Virus record (IMG/VR): IMGVR_UViG_3300023257_000045
Coordinates: 1-44,757 of that record
DNA length: 44,757 bases
Origin: a virus
Direction: 5' to 3' (one strand)
In this document: positions 36,411-44,757 of the stretch, piece by piece
Numbering within the stretch: position 1 is the first letter of the stretch
Layout: each line of letters starts with the position of its first letter
Made by a program: the position numbers and the translations under genes
The notes under the pieces: generated by a model
The model's database searches: none
What the model saw: the letters and a program-made list of their open reading frames with translations, nothing else
What the model was told of the DNA's origin: nothing

Positions 36411-38115
36411 GTTCGCTACGGCCAAAGACGAGAAGGTTTATGACAATATTCTCGGTAATGAGTGGAGTAGTATGTTCTTGACTCAGGGAGCGGGATATAA
36501 TTCTAGTGTTTGGCGTTGGATTCCTGTAGAGCCAGAAGAGTGGATGCTCGGGGAAAGATATCTTAATCTTGGTGGGGTTGTTCGTAAGTCTGTCTTTGAT
36601 GATATTGTAGAATTTTTTAAGTCCCCTGACGGAAACCCTTGGCATAGAAATTATGATATGGCTGCTTTGTGCGAGGGAATAGGTTCAGGTAAATCATTTA
36701 AGACTTCAATAATGGTAACTTATTTTCTGCATTTACTTCTTTGTCTGCGGGAGCCTCAAAGATATTTTAAATCAAGTAAGTCGTCTAAAATAGCTATTAT
36801 GAATATGTCTATATCGGAAAAGAATGCTAAAAAGGTTATCTTTTCTGAAATAGCATCTAAGATTTATGATTGTGATTGGTTTAAAGAGCGTCCTTGGACT
36901 ATGCCTGATGCACGGATGCCAGACCCTAACTGCTTATCTGAGTTAAGGTTCAAGAATAATATCTTTATAATTCCCGGAAGTTCGAGTTGGAGGACGGCGG
37001 TTGGATATAACATTATTGTAGGAATAATTGATGAGGCTGGAGCATATCGGGCTACGGATAGGTCGGACCAAGCAGAAGATATCTTTAATGCTCTCGAGAG
37101 AAGGTTAGGGTCAAGGTTTGAAAGCAAAGGGGCCATCATTATCGCAGGCTCTCCGTTATATGAGAGTGACTTTCTTGAAAGGAAATTGCATGAAGCCGAT
37201 ATCCCTGATTCTAGGGTATTCGCTAAAAGAAGAACTCTCTGGGACGCAAAATATTCAGATTGGGATGGAGAGTTTTTCTATGTAGATAGAATTAATAGGG
37301 TGCTTCTTGAATCAAAGCCAGAAAATTTGAAGGATATTGACGCTATTCCAAAAATACCTTTTTTGTTTAAGGCTTTTGTTTCTAGCGTAACGAAAGCTTA
37401 TAGAGACTTTGGGGCTAGACCTTCTCCTACTCTTAATCCATTCTTCGAAGCACCCAAGGTCGTGATTGAAAGATATAATAAAGATAGGACTAATGACCCT
37501 ATATCTAAAAATGGGAGTATAGAAAATTGGCTTACCCCTCAAGACCAAAATGCTTTTCACGCTATACATATTGACCTTGCACTTACGGGTGATGCTTGCG
37601 GGTTTGCTTTAGGCCATAACGCAGGGACTACTGAAGAGGGTGGGATTAAAATTTATATTGATTTAATGCTTCGCTTGAAAGGCTCTAAAGAATCTCCGAT
37701 AAGAATAGGTAAGGTCAGAGAATATATTTATGCCTTAACTGCATTAGGGTTTCCGATAGGCGTAGTTACTTATGATGGTTTCCAAAGTTCAGACTCTATG
37801 CAGATTCTTGCGGGGAAAGGCTATCGAACAGAGTATTTATCGGTAGATAGAACTATGACTCCATATTCTAATTTAAAAGAATCTATAAATGAAAAGAGGT
37901 TGGATTATTATTATATCCCTAGTGGGATTGAAGATGAGCCGAGCGCCTCAGAAGTATTTGTGAAAGAATGTATGCAGCTCGAAGAAGTGAAAGGTAGAAA
38001 GATAGACCATCCGCCTAATGGCTCGAAAGATGTAGCTGATGGTGTAGCGGGGGTAGTACAAAATATACTTGAAAATTCAAATTATTTCGGAACAGTAACC
38101 GTAGGGAGGGCATGA
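36376..38115 (+). CDS. terL: terminase large subunit
   Basis: Motor and nuclease that packages DNA into the prohead. Walker A GIGSGKS (101-107), Walker B GIIDEAG (Asp219, Glu220), coupling motif IIIAGSP, then an RNase H-like nuclease: HIDLALTGDACGFALG (Asp400), VVTYDGFQSSDS, KDVADGVAG. 579 aa, normal for terminases. The ribosome binding site GGGAGA lies about 10 bases upstream, within the small-subunit gene. Confidence 0.9.
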   Translation: MMSKKLKSSNPEFATAKDEKVYDNILGNEWSSMFLTQGAGYNSSVWRWIPVEPEEWMLGERYLNLGGVVRKSVFDDIVEFFKSPDGNPWHRNYDMAALCEGIGSGKSFKTSIMVTYFLHLLLCLREPQRYFKSSKSSKIAIMNMSISEKNAKKVIFSEIASKIYDCDWFKERPWTMPDARMPDPNCLSELRFKNNIFIIPGSSSWRTAVGYNIIVGIIDEAGAYRATDRSDQAEDIFNALERRLGSRFESKGAIIIAGSPLYESDFLERKLHEADIPDSRVFAKRRTLWDAKYSDWDGEFFYVDRINRVLLESKPENLKDIDAIPKIPFLFKAFVSSVTKAYRDFGARPSPTLNPFFEAPKVVIERYNKDRTNDPISKNGSIENWLTPQDQNAFHAIHIDLALTGDACGFALGHNAGTTEEGGIKIYIDLMLRLKGSKESPIRIGKVREYIYALTALGFPIGVVTYDGFQSSDSMQILAGKGYRTEYLSVDRTMTPYSNLKESINEKRLDYYYIPSGIEDEPSASEVFVKECMQLEEVKGRKIDHPPNGSKDVADGVAGVVQNILENSNYFGTVTVGRA

Positions 38116-39602
38116 TGAGTAGAAGAAGAGGAAAGGATAATATCGTTGGAGATAAAGATGGGGTCCAAGTTATAATGACGGATAAAGGGGACCTTGTTAA
38201 TGTTGATATTTTAAAAAAATATGAAGTAAAAGCAAATACTTCTCAGCAGATTGAAAGAGAAGATTGGAAGCCGAAGATTATTGAACCGCCATATCGACTT
38301 CCTCAGTTGATGCAGTGGATTGATTTAGATACTATTCATTCATCTTGCATTAGAGTTAAAATGCAAGATGCTATCGGGATAGGTTATTATCTTGAATCAG
38401 ATGACGCAGAGACTATGGCGTTAAAGGATAAGGATAAGAATTATCAATCCTTAATGAGTTTTTTCTCTCTTGTTAATCCAAACGAAGATATTTCTGCTAT
38501 GCTTGAGAAAGTTTTTATGGATTACGAGGGATGTGGTAATGGATATATAGAAGTTTCTAGGGACATACATGATAAAATAAATGCTCTCTATCACGTCAAT
38601 GCTACTACTATGCGTTGGTGTGGGGATAAGGACAAATTAGTTCAAAGGGTTGGAATGAATTATGTTTATTTTAAGCCTTTTGGAGAGGAGAAGATTTTAA
38701 ATAGGAAAACAGGAAATTATGTGCAAAGCGTAAGGCAGGTGGAAGATGCAGCTAATGAGGTAATCGTAATAAATCAATATTCTTGGAAGTCAATCTATTA
38801 TGGAATTCCAGAGTGGTTACCTGCTGTCTATGCTATGTTTGGGGAGATGAAAGAGCGAGAGTATAATCTTGATTTCTTTCTTAACTTTGGTATTCCTGCT
38901 TATGCTGTAATTCTTGAGGGCGTTACTCTTAATCCAGACGTAGATGAGGAGATAAAGAAATTCTTTGAAACTACTTTAAAGGAATCTAATTATAAGACTC
39001 TTACATTGTCTTGTCCAAAAGGCGGAAAGATACATTTTGAGCCTTTGAATATAGATACCAAGGAAGCTAGTTTTAGGATGTATCACGCAGATAACACTAA
39101 TACAGTTTTAGCTGCTCATCGGGTCCCACCTTATAGAGTAGGGATAGTCGTTGAGGGAAAGCTCGGTGGCTCTGTATCTAAAGATACAGATAGAATATAT
39201 CTTGATTCGGTTATTAATCCGAGACAAAAGAAATTCGCTTGGGTGATAAACGAATTGATAATAAATAGGGGAATGGATATTCAGGGTTGGACATTTCGGT
39301 TTGAGGATATAAATATCGTAGACGAAAAGGTTAATAGTGAAATTTATGATAGATATATTAAAAATGGAATTATGTCTCCTAATGAAATCAGAAATGGATT
39401 AGGTTTACCTCTCTATGAAGGAGGAGATGCGGTCTATGTCGCATCGAGTCTTATTCCTATAGGAATTGTAGGAGAAACGGCTGAACAAGCTTCAGCTAGA
39501 AAAAAGAATGAAGAAGAAGTTAAGGACGAGGAAGAGGATGCAGCTAAAGAGGAAGTGGGCGAAGAGAACGGAAAAGAAGAAGAAGAAGAGGCAGAAGAAT
39601 AA
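38112..39602 (+). CDS. portal protein (PBSX-type)
   Basis: Dodecameric portal ring. Pattern LMQWIDLDTIHSSCIR, then MEDYEGCGNGYIEV-like (VFMDYEGCGNGYIEV), WKSIYYGIPEWLPAVY, FFLNFGIPAYAVIL, VLAAHRVPPYRVGI, LDSVINPRQ. Segment order matches the PBSX/HK97-type portals. C-terminal ~40 residues are Glu/Lys-rich. Overlaps the terminase by 4 bases. Confidence 0.88.
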   Translation: MMSRRRGKDNIVGDKDGVQVIMTDKGDLVNVDILKKYEVKANTSQQIEREDWKPKIIEPPYRLPQLMQWIDLDTIHSSCIRVKMQDAIGIGYYLESDDAETMALKDKDKNYQSLMSFFSLVNPNEDISAMLEKVFMDYEGCGNGYIEVSRDIHDKINALYHVNATTMRWCGDKDKLVQRVGMNYVYFKPFGEEKILNRKTGNYVQSVRQVEDAANEVIVINQYSWKSIYYGIPEWLPAVYAMFGEMKEREYNLDFFLNFGIPAYAVILEGVTLNPDVDEEIKKFFETTLKESNYKTLTLSCPKGGKIHFEPLNIDTKEASFRMYHADNTNTVLAAHRVPPYRVGIVVEGKLGGSVSKDTDRIYLDSVINPRQKKFAWVINELIINRGMDIQGWTFRFEDINIVDEKVNSEIYDRYIKNGIMSPNEIRNGLGLPLYEGGDAVYVASSLIPIGIVGETAEQASARKKNEEEVKDEEEDAAKEEVGEENGKEEEEEAEE

Positions 39603-39680
39603 TTATAGAGTTAATTTTAAGTTAGGGGTATCGAAAAGAATTAGCTATTAATGTAAATATGAGATTAGAGGATTAAGATT

Positions 39681-40409
39681 ATGAAAGGTGTTATTTTAGC
39701 TGGAGGGGATGGAACAAGATTATATCCTTTAACTTACGCAGTTAATAAACATTTATTAAGAATTGGTAAAGCTCCGATGATTGAATATCCTTTGCGGAAA
39801 ATGATTGAGGCGGGGATAAAGGATATTCACGTTGTTACTGGAGGGGAAAACTATCAGGGAGTAGTTAAGTATCTTGGAAGTGGTAGTCGTTGGAATGTAA
39901 GAATTACTTATTCTATTCAAGATAAAGCTGGCGGAATAGCAGAAGCATTGGGCTTAGCAAAAGCTTTTGTAGGTCAGGATAAGATGTTAGTCCTCCTTGG
40001 AGATAATGTTTTTGATATGAATCTCACCTCTTCGGTTAATTATTTTGACGACGAGTCAGCCGGAGGGGAAGCTTTACTGTTTAGTCATTATTCTTTTGCT
40101 CCAAATAGATTCGGAGTATTAAAATTTAAAGGAGATAGAGTTATTGATGTAATCGAAAAGCCTGAAAAGTTCATGGGCAACTTAGTCTTAGCGGGAATTT
40201 ATATGTTCACTCCTGATGTGTTTGATGTTATTAAATGTTTGATACCAAGCAAAAGAGGAGAGCTAGAAATTTCAGACGTTAATCGTCATTATATAATGAT
40301 TGAAAATTTTAGAGTTGTTCCTTTAAAGGGAAGTTGGACTGATTGTGGAACATTTGAGACATTAATGGATGCAGAGCAACAAGTTAGGCTTGAAAATGAG
40401 CAATGTTAA
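39681..40409 (+). CDS. RmlA-like sugar-1-phosphate nucleotidyltransferase
   Basis: Makes an NDP-sugar, typically dTDP-glucose from glucose-1-phosphate and dTTP. GVILAGGDGTRLYPLTYAVN is the N-terminal substrate-binding motif. KHLLRIGKAPMIEYPL, VLLGDNVFD (metal-binding Asp) and IEKPEKF follow. 242 aa. The usual KQLLPI segment reads KHLLRI. Placed between portal and Mu-F-like head gene, so likely an inserted moron. Works with the RmlD-like reductase at 14667. Confidence 0.85.
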   Translation: MKGVILAGGDGTRLYPLTYAVNKHLLRIGKAPMIEYPLRKMIEAGIKDIHVVTGGENYQGVVKYLGSGSRWNVRITYSIQDKAGGIAEALGLAKAFVGQDKMLVLLGDNVFDMNLTSSVNYFDDESAGGEALLFSHYSFAPNRFGVLKFKGDRVIDVIEKPEKFMGNLVLAGIYMFTPDVFDVIKCLIPSKRGELEISDVNRHYIMIENFRVVPLKGSWTDCGTFETLMDAEQQVRLENEQC

Positions 40410-41361
40410 AAATTATGTAAATAAATCTAGGTCAAAAGCTAAAGCCTATTTAGCTAAAGCAAAGGCCCAGACTACTCAAAGGAATTGGCGTGATTCCGTA
40501 GGTTATATAAAATTAGTCAATGCCCAAGCTGCAGAGGTTTACAAGGAATTTCAAAGACAGAAGAATGGAGCGTTAAAGGTTTATAATCAAATAGCTCCTG
40601 CATTAGAAAAATGGTCTAAGAAAGAATATCCAGACATCTGGGAGAAAAGGCTTATCAATATAATAGTCATTCCTCCGGCAGAGGAATCTGAAATATTAGA
40701 AAAGATATCAGATAAAGACAGACGTTTAATAAATAAATTTATTAAGAGTTGGGATGCGAATGTTAAGCCAAAGAAGATAACTAGAATATTACAGGCTTGG
40801 GCCGTGAAGGCGGGTGTCGCTGGAGGTTCTCACGCCTTAAAAGTTCTAGGGGTAAATCTTAGTTTTAATTTAAGAGATAAAAATCTTTTGAAAGCTTTAA
40901 TGTCTAGAGGAACTAAAATAACGGGAGGGATAACTAAAAAGACTTTAAAAGATTTTCAGAATATTTTAGTTAAGAGTTATGTTGAGAAAGGTATAAGTCC
41001 GTATGAAGTTAGAAAACAAATTAAATATTTATTCGAAGAAACGTATAAGCATAGAGCTATGGCAATAGCTAGAACGGAAACAGGAGTCGCTTCTTCTACT
41101 GTTCAGCATGCTACTTATAAAAATAATAAAGTTAAAAAGAAAAGATGGTTTGCTTTAGCTGATGATAGAACGAGAGAGAGTCATGCTTTTACCGACGGAC
41201 AAGAACAGCTTATTGATGACCCGTTTGACGTTATGGGAGTATTAATGATGCATCCGCACGACAGCGCAGCTCCCGCAGATGAAGTTATAAATTGTAGATG
41301 TGATGAAGATGCTATCGTGGAGACTAAGATTGTAGACGCATCCGCTTGGACTGGCGGATAA
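40396..41361 (+). CDS. Mu-F/SPP1 gp7-like head morphogenesis protein
   Basis: Minor head protein. Typical signature at the C-terminus: KHRAMAIARTETGVASSTVQ, KKRWFALADDRTRESHAFTDGQ, PHDSAAPADEVINCRCDED. The N-terminal half is helical. ATG 40396 overlaps the RmlA-like stop by 14 bases; an upstream in-frame ATG at 40369 is less likely. 321 aa. Confidence 0.85.
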   Translation: MSNVKNYVNKSRSKAKAYLAKAKAQTTQRNWRDSVGYIKLVNAQAAEVYKEFQRQKNGALKVYNQIAPALEKWSKKEYPDIWEKRLINIIVIPPAEESEILEKISDKDRRLINKFIKSWDANVKPKKITRILQAWAVKAGVAGGSHALKVLGVNLSFNLRDKNLLKALMSRGTKITGGITKKTLKDFQNILVKSYVEKGISPYEVRKQIKYLFEETYKHRAMAIARTETGVASSTVQHATYKNNKVKKKRWFALADDRTRESHAFTDGQEQLIDDPFDVMGVLMMHPHDSAAPADEVINCRCDEDAIVETKIVDASAWTGG

Positions 41362-41480
41362 TGATTAGCGTCGGCGGTATGATTAAAAATATATTAAAAG
41401 AATACATTAAAGATAAGAATAAATTAAACGTATGTCTTAACAAAATTCTTGCTATTCTTAGAAATATTTCTTGGTATTAA
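41361..41480 (+). CDS. tiny hypothetical protein, 39 aa
   Basis: Starts in a TAATG overlap with the head gene stop. Basic and helical (IKNILKEYIKDKNKLNV). No strong ribosome binding site. Marginal. Confidence 0.3.
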   Translation: MISVGGMIKNILKEYIKDKNKLNVCLNKILAILRNISWY

Positions 41481-41489
41481 ATAGTTTCC

Positions 41490-41519
41490 TTGACAAATAT
41501 ATTGTGATGTGATATATTG
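41490..41519 (+). promoter_or_regulatory. sigma70-type promoter before protease gene
   Basis: TTGACA 41490-41495, 17 bases, TATATT 41513-41518. AAATATA (41495-41501) and TATATT form the same inverted repeat as at 5106 and 30994. Drives the protease-scaffold-capsid group. Confidence 0.7.
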
Positions 41520-41540
41520 TTAATTATCTGGAGGAATATT

Positions 41541-42485
41541 ATGCCCGAACAAAATACGAAGAATATTCGTGTTCCCGTAAAAGGTGAAGAAAGTAAACAT
41601 ACTAACCATAAAATAAGAACTATTGTTGTATCTCAAAGTAAAGGGACTAAAGCCCTTTATTGTATTAGTTGCAAAAAAATTATAACCTATCTCTTCGTCA
41701 AAGCAAAAGACTGGACTATGGCTACGGCAGAAGAGTGGGCTGTTGAACATTCCAAAACAATCAAATCTCTTGAAGAAGTTCACGTAGACCAAATGGATGA
41801 ATTTATGAAACTTTTGGTCACTAAGCAAGATAATTCGACCGAAGAATATTTACCTAATTCTCCTTCTTTTATTATGAATAAAGATAACGAAGAGGAGACT
41901 ATGGGGTATTCTGAAGAAGATTTAAAAGCTAGAGGTGAAGGTCAAGGCCAAGGAGGCCAAAGGCAAGGAGATGGTGGAGCTTCTAAGTGTGTTTGTTCTA
42001 AGTGTGGAGCGGAGATAGTTCACAAAAAAGGTGTTTCCTGTTCTAAGCAGAAATGCCCTAAATGCGGTAACGTAATGGTGGGTAAGGCTTTGGAAGAAGA
42101 TGAATCTGTAGAATCAATAGATGTGGTGAAAGTAGACAAGACTAAGCAGATAGTTTACGGAGTCTTTCTCGTTCCAGAAAAGGCTGACCACGATGGGGAT
42201 GTGATTTCATCCGATGATATTGAGAAGGTTGCTCATGGGTTTCTCGTTGACTATCGAACAGTAGATGAAATGCATAAAAATATAATAGCAGCCGAAATTG
42301 TTGAATCTTCTATTGCGTGGAAGGATGATTTAGACTATCAGGGAAAGAAATTATCGAAGGGAACTTGGTTCGGGGCTATCAAGATTAACGACAGAGATGT
42401 GTGGGAAAAAGTTGTTTCAGGAGACTATAAAGCCTTTTCTGTTAGAATAGCTGGCATTAGAGAGCCTATAAAAGAGGAGTCATAA
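41541..42485 (+). CDS. XkdF-like prohead serine protease with zinc-ribbon region
   Basis: C-terminal ~110 residues from about 205 (VYGVFLVPEKADHDGDVIS, EIVESSIAWKDDL, KGTWFGAIKINDRDVWEKV, YKAFSVRIAG) match the XkdF/prohead protease fold. N-terminal part has a CISC pair. The middle has a Gln/Gly-rich linker and a Cys-rich segment (CVCSKCG...CPKCG, about 150-176), which is a zinc ribbon. ATG 41541 follows TGGAGG; an earlier ATG at 41517 lies in the promoter. Confidence 0.75.
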   Translation: MPEQNTKNIRVPVKGEESKHTNHKIRTIVVSQSKGTKALYCISCKKIITYLFVKAKDWTMATAEEWAVEHSKTIKSLEEVHVDQMDEFMKLLVTKQDNSTEEYLPNSPSFIMNKDNEEETMGYSEEDLKARGEGQGQGGQRQGDGGASKCVCSKCGAEIVHKKGVSCSKQKCPKCGNVMVGKALEEDESVESIDVVKVDKTKQIVYGVFLVPEKADHDGDVISSDDIEKVAHGFLVDYRTVDEMHKNIIAAEIVESSIAWKDDLDYQGKKLSKGTWFGAIKINDRDVWEKVVSGDYKAFSVRIAGIREPIKEES

Positions 42486-42486
42486 A

Positions 42487-43719
42487 ATGACTAACCCTAA
42501 AGCTAAAAATAGATTACACGCATCAAGAGTGGATAGGATAGCTATTGTTGACCGTCCTGCCGTTCCTGATGCTCAAATACTTGTGTATAAAAGGCACAAT
42601 GAAGATATTTCTGATGGATTAACTTCTATCATTGAAAAAGGAATATGGTCTACAGGCTTTAATGCGAGTTTTGTAATAAAAGGCACGCAAGCAGCAGTAG
42701 ATGCTTTGGCTAATGAAGTTTATGATGCTATTTATGATGATGGAGACGCTAATCAGGGCGTAGCGATTAAAGAAGCTTTCGATGACTTTAGGGATGTTGT
42801 CGTAAACTTTCTTATGAAACTAGCGAAAAAGGTAAAAGCAGAAGAAGATGCCTCAAATAAGCTCACCAAAGAGGATATTATTAAGCCTTTTGCTAGAGGA
42901 TTAACGCTTACCGCTATGGATAGTGTCTTTCAATATTTTAGATATAGCATTTCATCATTAGTTTTGGCTCATAAGATGATGGCTGAGCCAGAAGCGACCA
43001 TAAATGACGTAATAAGTCAATTTGAAAAATTTATAACTGAATCTGCTATGGAAATCGTAGCGAATAAAAAAGAAGGCGATGAACCTGCCTTCGAAAAAGC
43101 TGGAAGAACTATATCTATGGCCCGGCTCGGAAAGATAAAAGAAGCCATTTCAGTATTGAACGATATGGTGGAGGAAACACACATCCGCTATAGCGAAAAG
43201 TCAAAGAAAAAGGAGGAGGAAAACACGATGGAATTGAAAGAACTTATAAAACAGTTTGAATCTCTTTCGGGTAAAATCGACTCCATTGTATCAGCTCTTA
43301 AGGGAAAAGGAATGTTGTTGAACGAAGAAGAGCTTGGTATATATACGGAGAAGAGCAAATCTGAAGAGAAGCTTAGAATTGAGACCGAAGGGGTTGAAAC
43401 TAAAAAGCTTGACCTTATCGCAAGAGCGAAAGTTCTTGGGTTAGAAGAAAATGCTTCTGAATCTGATATTATCGGGGCCGAGAAGAAGGCTGAGATTGAT
43501 GTTAAGAAAACAGAAGAGGATGTTATTGAGGCTGATAAGAAAAAAGCCGATATAGCTGAAGCTCGAATAGTGAAAATCGAAGCGGGGCTAGAAAACTTTG
43601 ATAAGATTACTGCTGTAATCTCAAAGAAGTTTGGGCTAAAGACATCTAAGGACGAAGAAGTTGAGTCCGAGAAGGATAAGAGTGACGTATTCGGAGAAGC
43701 TATAACAGGTAAGGCATAA
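42487..43719 (+). CDS. phage scaffold-type protein (XkdF-associated), 410 aa
   Basis: N-terminus (RVDRIAIVDRPAVPDAQILV) is typical of the protein after XkdF-type proteases. The body is helical. The C-terminal 160 residues (LKELIKQFESLSGKIDSIV..., Glu/Lys-rich) look like a scaffolding coiled coil. Directly follows the protease gene. A strong internal ribosome binding site precedes ATG 43228 (see nested entry), so a short form is probable. Confidence 0.65.
   Translation: MTNPKAKNRLHASRVDRIAIVDRPAVPDAQILVYKRHNEDISDGLTSIIEKGIWSTGFNASFVIKGTQAAVDALANEVYDAIYDDGDANQGVAIKEAFDDFRDVVVNFLMKLAKKVKAEEDASNKLTKEDIIKPFARGLTLTAMDSVFQYFRYSISSLVLAHKMMAEPEATINDVISQFEKFITESAMEIVANKKEGDEPAFEKAGRTISMARLGKIKEAISVLNDMVEETHIRYSEKSKKKEEENTMELKELIKQFESLSGKIDSIVSALKGKGMLLNEEELGIYTEKSKSEEKLRIETEGVETKKLDLIARAKVLGLEENASESDIIGAEKKAEIDVKKTEEDVIEADKKKADIAEARIVKIEAGLENFDKITAVISKKFGLKTSKDEEVESEKDKSDVFGEAITGKA
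43228..43719 (+). CDS. nested scaffold short form (internal start)
   Basis: ATG 43228, in frame with the 42487 gene, is preceded by AAGGAGGAGGAAAACACG, the best ribosome binding site of this gene group. It would make a 163-aa acidic coiled-coil protein (MELKELIKQFESLSGKID...), as lambda Nu3 is made from inside gene C. In-frame nested starts are known for scaffolds; whether it is used here is inference. Confidence 0.5.
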   Translation: MELKELIKQFESLSGKIDSIVSALKGKGMLLNEEELGIYTEKSKSEEKLRIETEGVETKKLDLIARAKVLGLEENASESDIIGAEKKAEIDVKKTEEDVIEADKKKADIAEARIVKIEAGLENFDKITAVISKKFGLKTSKDEEVESEKDKSDVFGEAITGKA

Positions 43720-43825
43720 ACCCTTAATGAGTAATTTTAAATGAAATTAGACGGGTAATTCCGTTCTTCTGTTTACGTAAAATGCTTATTAAGTTTAAGA
43801 TAATTACAGAAGGAGGAAGATAAAA

Positions 43826-44757
43826 ATGAGAATGACGATTGACCAAATTATTAACAAAGCTTTTACTGATACTGATTTGGCGAATGGTGGATTACTTTTG
43901 CCGGACCAAGCTGCAAAGTTTGTGCAAGGAGCCATAGACCGAACAGTCATTATTAAGGAATGTCGTAGAGTTCCGATGAAAGCTAATAAAAGGCAGATAG
44001 ATAAAATGACTTATGGTTCTGCTGTATTACAAAAGCCAAATGCTGTAGGAACTGTGCCGACGACTACGACTAAGCCGACGACTACAAAAGTAACGCTTGA
44101 CGCACAGGAGACTATTGTAGCGCTTGATTTAGGCTATGATGCCCTTGAGGATTCTATTGAGGGTAAAGGGATATTTGATACGATTTTGCAGTTGACTTCT
44201 AAGCAAATGGCGTATGATATCGATAACCTTTGTCTTAACGGCCTAGCAGATGGTGGAGCGACTTATTTAGATATTTTGGATGGTGTTTTTGAGCAGATAT
44301 CTACATATACGTATGACGCTCTTGCAGCAACGCTTTCGGATACAATTCTTTTTAACACCTTAAAATTGATGCCCGGTAAGTATATTGATGAGGACGAGGC
44401 TAATATGAGATTTTACGTTAGTCATCTAGCAAGATTAGATTATGTAAAGGCTTTGGCCGATAAGAATGTGAACGATGCTTTCACTCGCTATCTTATTGAA
44501 GCAAAAGAACCTGCATATAATGGTATTCCTGTTAGAAAAGTTCCAGCGATTACGACTGAGAGCATTACTGAAGGAACAGGAACTTGTAATGGTTCTAAAG
44601 CACTTTTAATCAATCCAAAAAATATCGTAATGGGCGTTCATCGTGACATTATGTATGAGATGGAAAGAGTGCCAAGAAAGAGAATAGTTGAGGTTACTAT
44701 AACAATGCGTCTCGACTTCAAGTTGGAAGAAGAAGGAGCAGCAGTTAAGGTAACTAA
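43826..44757 (+). CDS. major capsid protein (3' end outside window)
   Basis: HK97-fold capsid protein: LLLPDQAAKFVQGAIDRT and VIIKECRRVPM at the N-terminus, VALDLGYDALEDSIEG, ILQLTSKQMAYDIDNLCLNG, FYVSHLARLDYV, YNGIPVRKVPAI, NPKNIVMGVHRDIMYE. At least 310 residues before the right edge; no stop seen. Strong ribosome binding site (AAGGAGGAAG). No obvious N-terminal propeptide cut site can be placed. The capsid gene is the last of the head module visible here. Confidence 0.88.
   Translation, partial: MRMTIDQIINKAFTDTDLANGGLLLPDQAAKFVQGAIDRTVIIKECRRVPMKANKRQIDKMTYGSAVLQKPNAVGTVPTTTTKPTTTKVTLDAQETIVALDLGYDALEDSIEGKGIFDTILQLTSKQMAYDIDNLCLNGLADGGATYLDILDGVFEQISTYTYDALAATLSDTILFNTLKLMPGKYIDEDEANMRFYVSHLARLDYVKALADKNVNDAFTRYLIEAKEPAYNGIPVRKVPAITTESITEGTGTCNGSKALLINPKNIVMGVHRDIMYEMERVPRKRIVEVTITMRLDFKLEEEGAAVKVT

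Noticed and set aside
45-41828. Minus-strand ORFs
   Set aside because: All lie opposite convincing + strand genes, lack ribosome binding sites and show no recognised motifs.
1-44757. tRNA genes, CRISPR arrays, insertion sequences, integrase, reverse transcriptase (DGR)
   Set aside because: Looked for by eye: no T-loop/acceptor pairs, no regularly spaced repeats, no transposase or reverse-transcriptase motifs found. A tRNA scan would settle the first point.

Overview
The window is part of a tailed double-stranded DNA bacteriophage genome (Caudoviricetes-type virion genes). It is AT-rich, gene-dense and coded entirely on the + strand. Stop/start overlaps (ATGA, TAATG) and strong AGGAGG-type ribosome binding sites are common. 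No tRNA, rRNA, CRISPR array, transposase or integrase was recognised. Bacterial signals (TTGACA/TATATT promoters, a lipobox, a DnaE-type polymerase) point to a bacterial host, but the sequence does not say which one.

Layout. (1) 1-5326: a 5'-truncated ATP-dependent DNA ligase, then many small accessory genes, including a SprT-like metalloprotease, a DUF6876-like protein, a MerR-type HTH and a ribbon-helix-helix protein. (2) 5363-11649: replication block with an intein-containing SNF2/DEAD-type helicase, a DnaC-like loader, a DnaB-like helicase and a DnaG-like primase. (3) 11700-15512: small Zn proteins and a surface-sugar-like set (methyltransferase fragment, two tandem DUF616-like glycosyltransferases, RmlD-like reductase). 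(4) 15660-27532: sigma factor, DNA polymerase III alpha, SWIM-type Zn protein, SSB-like protein with a DIPW tail, a split SbcC/Rad50 ATPase (N-half carrying a second intein) surrounding an SbcD/Mre11-like protein, two HNH proteins and a RusA-like resolvase. (5) 27568-30981: tiny accessory genes, a broken gene and a run of cassettes sharing almost the same ribosome binding site. (6) 31056-33020: a B12-binding radical SAM protein, followed at about 33030-33540 by a protein-free, GC-richer stretch that folds into many perfect helices and is almost certainly a large structured RNA. (7) 33656-44757: ParB-like protein, a degenerate acyl-carrier-like protein, terminase subunits, portal, RmlA-like nucleotidyltransferase, Mu-F-like head protein, XkdF-like protease, scaffold (probably also made from an internal start) and a major capsid protein cut by the right edge.

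The phage therefore carries most of its own replisome and recombination set (ligase, helicases, loader, primase, replicase, SSB, SbcCD, RusA) next to a standard packaging and head module. A phage-encoded sigma factor plus a recurring GGCTATAAT element before several genes suggests phage-directed transcription switching. The points most worth a second look are the roughly 500-nt structured RNA beside the radical SAM gene, the two different inteins inserted into the Walker A loops of two different ATPases, and the split SbcC arrangement.
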